From contig NZ_CP083986.1 in the NCBI RefSeq assembly GCF_020172685.1, positions 2,659,433 to 2,723,432 on the forward strand: a stretch of 64,000 nt of DNA, written 5' to 3'. This stretch comes from [Mycobacterium] nativiensis. Lineage in GTDB: Bacteria; Actinomycetota; Actinomycetes; Mycobacteriales; Mycobacteriaceae. Made by a program: the position numbers and the translations under genes. The notes beneath the pieces are model-generated. The model made no database searches and had not been told where the DNA came from. It saw only the letters and a list, made by a program, of their open reading frames with translations. Below, piece after piece: positions 58,301 to 64,000 of the stretch (positions are counted from its first letter, which is position 1; each line of letters starts with the position of its first letter).

Positions 58301-60790
58301 CAGCGGATGCGGGCTCACCTCGACGAAGGTGGCGTGCCCGGCGGCAGCCGCGGTGACGGCCTGAGCGAACCGCACCGGGTTGCGCAGGTTGTGCACCCAG
58401 TAGTCCGCATCGAATGCCGGTGTGTCGCTCCCGGTTTGACCTACAGTGCTGATCAGCGGGATCTTCGGCACCGACGGCTTGAGGTCAGCCAGCGCGGTCC
58501 GCAGCTCGCCCAGGATCGGGTCGACGGTGGGGTGATGCGACGCCACGTCCACCTCGACGCGCCGGGCCAGCTTGCCCTGGGCGTCCACGATCGCGACCAC
58601 GGCGTCAACCTGGTCGGGCGGGCCGGCGATCACCGTCTGCTGCGGCGCTGCGTAGACCGCGACGGTGATGTCCGGGTGTTCGGCGACCAGCTTCTCGGCC
58701 GCGTCCGCGTCGAGCTCCAGCAGTGCCATCGCACCCTGCCCGCTCAATCGGGCCATCAGCTTCGACCGGGTGGCGATCACCTTCAGCCCGTCCGCGGGGC
58801 TCAGCGCACCGGCCACCACGGCCGCGGCCACCTCCCCCATCGAATGCCCGATCACCGCGTCCGGCTCGACTCCATGGGATCGCCACAGTGCGGTCAACGC
58901 CAGCTGCATGCCCACCAACACCGGCTGGATGCGGTCGATGCCGACTACCGGCTCACCGGATTCCAGCACGCCGCGCAGCGAGAACCCGACCTGCGCAACG
59001 AAATCCGGCTCCAGCTCGTCGACGGCGGCAGCGAACGCCGGCTCATCGACCAGCAGCTGGCGGCCCATGCCGGCCCACTGCGATCCCTGACCGGAGTACA
59101 GGAAGACGGTTCCTTTGCTGCCCTGACCGGTCAGGGCAGCACGTGTGCCGACCACACCCGGTGCCGGGTAGCTTCCGGCGACCGCGCGCAGCCCGGTCAG
59201 TGCCTGCTCGGCGTCGCGGGCGCTGACGGTCGCGAACTTGGCGTAGCGGCTGCGGTGGTGGTTGAGCGTGTGGGCGACATCGGCCAGCGGCACGTCCGCG
59301 CCGGGCCCCGCCAGCCAGTCGGCCAACGTGGCGGCCCACTCCGCCACCCGCTGGTCGGTCTTGCCCGAGAGCACCAGCGTGCTCACCGGGTCCGTCGGGG
59401 CCGGGCCGGGAGCCGGCTCCGGACCCTGTTCGAGCACCACGTGGGCGTTGGTTCCGCCCAGTCCGAACGACGACACCGCGGCACGCCGCGGGCCCTCGGC
59501 CGCCGGCCAAGGCGTCATCTCGGTGGGGACGAACAGCCGCGTCGGGCTCGGGTCGATCGCCGGGTTCCATTTGGAGAAGTGCAGATTCGGCGGAATCTGC
59601 CCGCGCTGCACCGACAGCGCGGCCTTGATGAAGCCGGCGATCCCGGCGGCGGCCTCCAGGTGGCCGATGTTGGTCTTGACCGCGCCCAGCGCACACTTCT
59701 CGGCGCCGCGCCCGTAGACGTCGGCGAGCGCTTCGAACTCGATCGGGTCACCCAAAGCCGTTCCGGTGCCGTGGGTTTCGATGAGGTTCACCGAATTCGC
59801 CGCGACGTCGGCGCTGCGCAGCGCCCGGGTGATCGCGTCGATCTGGGCGATGGTGTTCGGCGCCGTCAGCCCGTTGGACTTGCCGTCCTGGTTGATCGCC
59901 GAGCCCCGCACCACCGCCAGCACCCGGTCGCCGTCGCGGATGGCGTCGGTGAGGCGCTTGAGCACCACGATGCCGCCGCCCTCGCCGCGGACGAATCCGT
60001 CAGCCCCGGCGTCGAAGCTGTGGCAGCGGCCGCGGGGGGACAGCATGCCCCACTTGGCCATCGCGATCTGGGTTTCCGGGCGCAGGATGAGACTGACGCC
60101 ACCGGCCAGGGCAAGGTCGCTCTCGCGCATCCGCAGGCTCTGGCAGGCCAGGTGAATGGTGACCAGTGACGACGAGCACGCCGAGTCCATCGCGACCGCG
60201 GGCCCGCGCAGACCGAGCAGGTAGGCGATCCGGCCGACCGCGACGGCGTGGGCATTGCCGGTGGCCGAGTAGCCGTCGATGGTATCCGGGTTGGAGGCTG
60301 AAATCCCTTGGTATTCGGTGTAATACACACCCATCATCACCGCGGACCGGATGCCGGACAGGCGTTCGGGCGACATCCCGGCGTGCTCGAGGGCCTCCCA
60401 GGCCACTTCGAGCATCAACCGCTGCTGCGGGTCCATCGCCTCGGCTTCGCGCGGTGAGATCCCGAAGAAGTCGGCGTCGAAGCCGGCCACGTCATCGGTG
60501 AATCCGCCCCACTTCGATGACATCCGACCGGGCGCCAATGGGTCCGGGTCGTAGTACTCGTCGGCATCCCAACGGTCCGCAGGGATTTCGGTGATCGCGT
60601 CCCGACCGTTGGCGAGCAGGTCCCAGTAGGCGTCCGGGCCCGACGCACCGCCGGGGAACCGGCAGCCGATGCCGACGACCGCGATCGGCTCGGCCGCGGC
60701 GATCCGCGACGCCTTGTCGAACTGCTCGGTCAGGGCCCCCCGTTTGTCGGCGCTCATCGCCGACACCCTGTTGAAGATCGTCGTCATCAA
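55355..60790 (-). CDS. PpsD-like modular polyketide synthase, KS-AT-DH-KR-ACP
   Basis: This 1811-residue single-module protein is near the length of PpsD (1827). The KS has DSACSSSLV (~204) and the AT has GHSMGEVAAAV (~650) with VASHHP (~750). The DH has HKVHGQVVMP (~945) and HPVMLDAALQ (~1108), a complete catalytic pair. The KR has TGGLGGIGLVVA (~1437), IDD and a Tyr in QASYAAAS (~1573). The ACP has GMDSL (~1730) with a basic docking tail. There is no ER, as in PpsD, which uses the trans-acting enoyl reductase Rv2953. It overlaps both neighbours by 4 bp. It likely extends the chain and forms a double bond unless a trans reductase acts. Confidence 0.93.
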   Translation of the reverse strand: MMTTIFNRVSAMSADKRGALTEQFDKASRIAAAEPIAVVGIGCRFPGGASGPDAYWDLLANGRDAITEIPADRWDADEYYDPDPLAPGRMSSKWGGFTDDVAGFDADFFGISPREAEAMDPQQRLMLEVAWEALEHAGMSPERLSGIRSAVMMGVYYTEYQGISASNPDTIDGYSATGNAHAVAVGRIAYLLGLRGPAVAMDSACSSSLVTIHLACQSLRMRESDLALAGGVSLILRPETQIAMAKWGMLSPRGRCHSFDAGADGFVRGEGGGIVVLKRLTDAIRDGDRVLAVVRGSAINQDGKSNGLTAPNTIAQIDAITRALRSADVAANSVNLIETHGTGTALGDPIEFEALADVYGRGAEKCALGAVKTNIGHLEAAAGIAGFIKAALSVQRGQIPPNLHFSKWNPAIDPSPTRLFVPTEMTPWPAAEGPRRAAVSSFGLGGTNAHVVLEQGPEPAPGPAPTDPVSTLVLSGKTDQRVAEWAATLADWLAGPGADVPLADVAHTLNHHRSRYAKFATVSARDAEQALTGLRAVAGSYPAPGVVGTRAALTGQGSKGTVFLYSGQGSQWAGMGRQLLVDEPAFAAAVDELEPDFVAQVGFSLRGVLESGEPVVGIDRIQPVLVGMQLALTALWRSHGVEPDAVIGHSMGEVAAAVVAGALSPADGLKVIATRSKLMARLSGQGAMALLELDADAAEKLVAEHPDITVAVYAAPQQTVIAGPPDQVDAVVAIVDAQGKLARRVEVDVASHHPTVDPILGELRTALADLKPSVPKIPLISTVGQTGSDTPAFDADYWVHNLRNPVRFAQAVTAAAAGHATFVEVSPHPLLSHAINGNLETARPAGDSTVTGTLLRDQPEALSFHTNLAAVAPPAADAPQPDGGVGRADLPPRPWQHVRYWAAPVAANRHSADAHPLLGIHVELPSGHGHVWQADVGTDIVAWMAHHKVHGQVVMPATGFAEMALAAAGEALGLPPSAVAVDRVEVEQMLRVDERTEVTTRLLHDADGSDELRIEIHSRPAGGSWSRHAVARAAAAQPAEPQGPSPTGGGTTLSPADLYTALRRTGLQHGPAFAALTRIVRKPGGASEAEIVLPDEATAHRGYRIHPVMLDAALQCLAAALPDESLMGSTGMEEATYLPVAVENIRVFGDVGRRARGHAELVSHDDGGILGRVTLTDETGTVTAELSGIYLQRVQRRTVPLPLTQKIFDTEWIDAAAPAQPSAAPDGSWLVLTDGAESEALAADFAARFGSERRRVITADLTSEPAVREAFAQTADDPDRPPVGVVVLAARGDFDGTEAGDAPARGRDLAWSVASTVRTIVGAWHGTPPRLWLVGRNGLTVGAQESGDPSICALKGLVRVLAYEHPDLHTGVVDLDASADPAAALITELGLASTDDVVAWRGEHRFAERLKRAALSATGVPAVRSDGAYVLTGGLGGIGLVVARWLIDHGAARIVLNSRSQPSDEQRTVLSELEHRAQIAVVSGDLAVPGVAESLVAAAEQTGLTLRGVIHGAAVIDDQIVVGIDKETLGRVWAPKAAAALRLHVATVGKELDWWVGFSSTSSLLGAPGQASYAAASAWLDGLVAWRRAAGLPAITINWGQWSGVGVAQELKFSALDPINPDEGMEALEAILGGDLSRIGVARLRLDRVAAAFPELQQLGYFATLAEELDLDSEDDDWPGPEGLKQLDAAEAAKAVVARLGSRIMAIMGYPKGSVIDPARPLTELGMDSLMAVRIRNTVRGDFGAEPPVALLLQGASLTELAADLARQLGLAEQESAGGAAGDAGGVRGRAQQRAAARQRAAARRKVGDRS

Positions 60791-63700
60791 AAACCGCTCT
60801 CGCTACCGGTCGAAGCCGACTCGACCTGATCGAACAACTCGTCCAGCACACCGCCGGAGGAGTCGAACGTCAGATGGCCGTCGTCTTGCACTGCGTCGTC
60901 CTGCGTGGCGTACCGGGATGCCAGTAATCCCACCAGATGCGTCGCCAACGCCGAGATGCTGGGGTGATTCCACAGCATCGATGCCGACAAGTCCACCCCC
61001 ACCATCTGTTGTGTCTCTTTCAGCACCGTCATCGCGATCATCGAATCGAGGCCCATCTCTGGGAACGGTTGATCCACGTCGACCGCCGCCGCTGATGTCC
61101 GGAGCTCGCGGGCCAGAATAGCCTGCAGCCGGACCATCAATTCGTCGAGCCGCTTGTCAGCGGGTATCTGTGACCAGTCCGGGGGGCCTGCCGCCGACGG
61201 GTCGGAAGTGCCGCCACTCGCCTGCTCACCCGTCTCAGCAGCACCGATAGTCACATCGGCCTCGCCGACGAGGTCCTCGAAGAACGTCAGGTCACGGAAC
61301 TCCGGGGACGTCGAGACCGCACGGTCGATGCGCAGCCGCCCCACCCCGACCCGGGCGCCGATCCGGTTGGCGTCGGCACCCAGCACGGCGTCCAGCGCCT
61401 CGATGCCCTCGTCGGGGCTGATCGGGTCCAGCACGCTCAGGGTCATCGAGCGCCCGATGCCCACATCGGACCACTGACCCCAGTTGACGGCGGTGGCCGG
61501 CAGGCCGGATGCGCGCCGCCACGCCATCAGGGCATCCAGCCAGGCGTTGGAGGTGGCGTAGCCCAGCTGACCGGGCAGGCCCAGCAGGGCTGCCATCGAG
61601 GAGAAGCCGACCCACCAGTCGAGCTCGCGGGAGGCGGTGGCGGCATGCAGGTGCGCCGCCCCGACGGCCTTGGCCGACCAGACGCTCTCCAGGCTCTCGC
61701 GGGTCACGGCGGTCACCAGCCCGTCGCCGAGCACACCGGCCGCGTGCACAACGCCGCGCAGCGGCAGGCCGGTCTCCTCGGCGGCCGCCACCAGACGCTC
61801 GGCCACCCCGGGCGAACTGATGTCGCCGGCGACGAAGGCGACCTGCGCGTCCGCTGCCAGCTCCGCCAGGACGGCACGCTGCTCCTCGGAGGGCTCGCTG
61901 CGGCCGTTGAGGATGAGCCGTCCGGCGCCACGGGCCACCAGCCAACGCGCCACCACGATGCCCAGGCCGCCGAGGCCGCCGGTGAGCAGGTAGGAGCCGT
62001 CGGCGCGGACCTCAGCCGGGGAAACCTGGGAGGCCTCCGAGTCCAGCGTTGCCCGGGTGAGTCGTTCGGTGTGGCGCTGCCCGCCACGCCACGCGATCAC
62101 ATCGTCGCGCAGCGGCGCCTGCAGCTCGGCCAGCAGGTTGTCGACCTGCACCGAGGTGTCCTCGGAGGCGTCCAGGTCAACCAGGGTGGCACCCAGGTCA
62201 GGTTCGTCGGCCAGCACCCGGGCCAGTTCGCCGGGGAACCGCCAGGTGCGGACCACGCCCTTGAGCGCTCCGATGGCCGGGTCGCCGGGTTCGCCGTCGC
62301 CGAATGCCAGCCCGCCCCGGCTGACCAGCCAGAGCCGCGGCTTGGTTGCCCCGGCGGAGGCACCGGGCCATCCTTCGACCGCGGTGCGGGCCGCCTGGGA
62401 GGCCGTCCAGACGAGCTGCCGGGCACGTTCCAGCGCTTGCGGGTCGGTGCCGTCGAACGCCTGCCGCCCGAGGAACACGACGATGCCGGCCGGCGAATGC
62501 GCGGGGTCGGCGGCGGCCTGCGCCACCGCCTCGGCCAGCGCGGGCTCGTCGGCGAACGGTCCGGTGACGACCTTGCGGTTGGGGGCGGCCAGCCGTGCGG
62601 CGAATGCCGCGGCCAGGGCCTCGGTGTCGCCGTCCAAGGCGGCACCGGACTCCGTGAGCAGCAGCCAGCTGCCGTCGGCTGCACCGCTGGGAGCGGCCGC
62701 CGTGGACGGCTCCGTCGGTGTCCACTCGGTGGCGAACAGCTTCTGTTCCAGCGGCACCCGCAGCGAGCGCGGATCGATGGGCCGCAGTTCGACACCGGTG
62801 AGCTCGGCGATCGTGGCCCCATCGCTCGGGTCGGTCAGTACGACCCGGCCGACGGCCACCTTGTCCTCGAGGCTGGTCACTTCGGTGTGGCAATGCACCT
62901 GACGTCCGGCCGGCGCGAACACCCGCACGGCGGCCACCGTCGTCGGTGCGTAACCGACGGCGTCGGATTCTTGGTCTGCCTGATCGGCCGCGGCGGCCGC
63001 CGCCAGTTTCCGCAGCGCGGCGTCGAGCAGTGCCGGGTGCAGGCGGTAGGCGGGGTGGGTGGCGACGGTGTCGGGCAGCGTGAGCACGCTCTGCTCCGCC
63101 GGCGAAACGGCCGCCTGCTCCGCCGGCGCCGGCGCGATGTCGGCGGTCGCATATCGGGACCAGGCGTCGGCGCCCGACCGGGCGTGGATCTCGATCCGAG
63201 TCTGCCCGTCGGCCGTGCTGAGTTGTGTGGTGACCTGCATTCCGCCGTCGAGCACCAGCGGCTGCTCGATCTCCAGGCCGGTCACCGTGATCGCCTCGGC
63301 GGGCCTGCCCAGGGCTTGGCTGCCCGCCGCCAGTGCCATCTCGATCAGGGCCGCTGCCGGCAGTACGGCCTGGCCCTGCACGGGGTTCGCGGCCAGCCAG
63401 GCCATCACCTCGGGGCTCAGGTCGGTCTGCCAGATGTGGTCGCGGCCGTTGATCATCTCGACGTGCGCCCCGAGCAGCGGGTGGGTGTCGGGTGCGTGGC
63501 CGGCCTGCGCCGGCGCGGTGATCCAGTGCCGGGTGTGCTGCCAGACCGAGTGGGGCAGTTCGGCGAAACCGCCGGGCATCGAAGGGCTGGTCCGGTCTGC
63601 GAGCCCGCCGAGTTCGGCGAGTTGCAGGTGGAAGCCCAGTGTTTCGTCGTCGCCGCGTCGCAGGGTCGATGCGACCGTCACCGGTTCGCCTCCGGCGGCT

Positions 63701-64000
63701 TCGGCTGTCTCGATGATCGAGTGCGTCAGCAGCGGGTGCGGGCTGACCTCGATGAAGGTGGTGTGGTCCTGCGCCGCGGCGGTGATCGCCTGGCTGACCA
63801 GCGCGGGCCGTCGGATGTTGTGCGCCCAGTACGCGGCATCCAGAACCGGTGTGGGCCCGGCCGGGTCAAATGTCGTGGAGTAGAAGGGGATCTGCGGTGT
63901 CGAAGGCACCAGATCAGCCAATGCCGCCCGCAACTCATCCAGGATCGGATCCATAAACGCGGTATGGGAGGCCACCTCCATATTGACCCGCCGCGCAAAC
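60787..64000 (-). CDS. Modular polyketide synthase, partial (AT-DH-KR-ACP), DH probably dead
   Basis: The 5' part (KS and most of AT) is outside the window; about 1070 residues are visible. The AT end has MEVASHTAF. The DH-like domain carries AANPVQGQAVLP where an active DH would have His as first residue of HxxxGxxxxP; here it is Asn (codon at about 63391-63393). The second motif HPALLDAALR keeps the Asp. KR has TGGLGGLGIVVA and an intact LGLPGQLGYATSN. The ACP has GLDSM, and a docking-like tail (DELFDQVESAS) follows. There is no ER. The module should leave a hydroxyl group. It feeds the PpsD-like protein, overlapping it by 4 bp. Confidence 0.9.
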   Translation of the reverse strand, partial: FARRVNMEVASHTAFMDPILDELRAALADLVPSTPQIPFYSTTFDPAGPTPVLDAAYWAHNIRRPALVSQAITAAAQDHTTFIEVSPHPLLTHSIIETAEAAGGEPVTVASTLRRGDDETLGFHLQLAELGGLADRTSPSMPGGFAELPHSVWQHTRHWITAPAQAGHAPDTHPLLGAHVEMINGRDHIWQTDLSPEVMAWLAANPVQGQAVLPAAALIEMALAAGSQALGRPAEAITVTGLEIEQPLVLDGGMQVTTQLSTADGQTRIEIHARSGADAWSRYATADIAPAPAEQAAVSPAEQSVLTLPDTVATHPAYRLHPALLDAALRKLAAAAAADQADQESDAVGYAPTTVAAVRVFAPAGRQVHCHTEVTSLEDKVAVGRVVLTDPSDGATIAELTGVELRPIDPRSLRVPLEQKLFATEWTPTEPSTAAAPSGAADGSWLLLTESGAALDGDTEALAAAFAARLAAPNRKVVTGPFADEPALAEAVAQAAADPAHSPAGIVVFLGRQAFDGTDPQALERARQLVWTASQAARTAVEGWPGASAGATKPRLWLVSRGGLAFGDGEPGDPAIGALKGVVRTWRFPGELARVLADEPDLGATLVDLDASEDTSVQVDNLLAELQAPLRDDVIAWRGGQRHTERLTRATLDSEASQVSPAEVRADGSYLLTGGLGGLGIVVARWLVARGAGRLILNGRSEPSEEQRAVLAELAADAQVAFVAGDISSPGVAERLVAAAEETGLPLRGVVHAAGVLGDGLVTAVTRESLESVWSAKAVGAAHLHAATASRELDWWVGFSSMAALLGLPGQLGYATSNAWLDALMAWRRASGLPATAVNWGQWSDVGIGRSMTLSVLDPISPDEGIEALDAVLGADANRIGARVGVGRLRIDRAVSTSPEFRDLTFFEDLVGEADVTIGAAETGEQASGGTSDPSAAGPPDWSQIPADKRLDELMVRLQAILARELRTSAAAVDVDQPFPEMGLDSMIAMTVLKETQQMVGVDLSASMLWNHPSISALATHLVGLLASRYATQDDAVQDDGHLTFDSSGGVLDELFDQVESASTGSESGF

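Noticed and set aside
51120..60169. Long plus-strand frames opposite the PpsE-like and PpsD-like genes
   Set aside because: The minus-strand proteins contain all catalytic motifs; the opposite frames are compositional shadows.
50958..60790. Idea that the HAFH motif in the last AT and VASH in the earlier ATs mean an unusual order of extender units
   Set aside because: As far as I remember, M. tuberculosis PpsE also has HAFH and PpsD has VASH, so the pattern is that of the normal Pps line.
1..64000. tRNA, rRNA, CRISPR arrays, insertion sequences or integration sites
   Set aside because: None was recognised by eye: no transposase or integrase fragments, no regular spacer repeats and no cloverleaf candidates. 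A dedicated scan such as tRNAscan-SE would be needed to exclude tRNAs.

Overview
The window is high-GC actinobacterial DNA and almost certainly comes from Mycobacterium sensu lato. It carries two SVP-type PPE genes, an MmpL transporter, Pps-type polyketide synthases followed by a PapA5-like acyltransferase, a DUF732 exported protein and an ileS gene behind an actinobacterial T-box leader. The order treY, vapC, vapB, ilvA, a Ddn-like gene, a fadD, dnaE1, rluD, lspA, ansA, dinB and ileS follows, in reverse orientation, the Rv1563c to Rv1536 stretch of M. tuberculosis as I remember it. The species cannot be fixed from this alone.

Bases 1-26100 are mostly core: the end of treY, a vapBC pair, ilvA, F420/nitroreductase-type and fatty-acid genes, two tandem secreted paralogues, a MerR/oxidase pair, dnaE1, dodecin, rluD-lspA, ansA, dinB, two PPE genes and ileS. 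From 26100 to 28450 there is a lipase and a small stress operon (OsmC plus two hemerythrin-like proteins).

Bases 28500-40300 look like an accessory lipid locus: an MmpL exporter, a Baeyer-Villiger-type flavin monooxygenase, an AurF-like diiron oxygenase, two Rv2952-like methyltransferases, a P450, an SDR and a rare SDR-hydrolase fusion. Bases 40400-46720 hold exported proteins of poorly known function: one PE-PPE-type hydrolase and three members of one paralogous family, two of which arose by a visible tandem duplication. Bases 46869-49679 hold a nitroreductase, DUF2505 and flavodoxin operon and a divergent methyltransferase. Bases 49672-64000 hold a Pps-like assembly line read right to left: a partial AT-DH-KR-ACP module with an apparently dead DH, a PpsD-like KS-AT-DH-KR-ACP protein, a PpsE-like terminal protein and a PapA5-like ester-forming enzyme. 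These four are tightly coupled, three of the joints being overlapping or nearly touching.

The most interesting hypothesis is that the tailoring block, the MmpL and the Pps-like line together make and export a dimycocerosate-related but distinct lipid ester. The enzymology of each part is recognisable, but the joint product is inference. Many starts have a -10-like hexamer 6-7 nt upstream, which fits the leaderless transcription common in mycobacteria.
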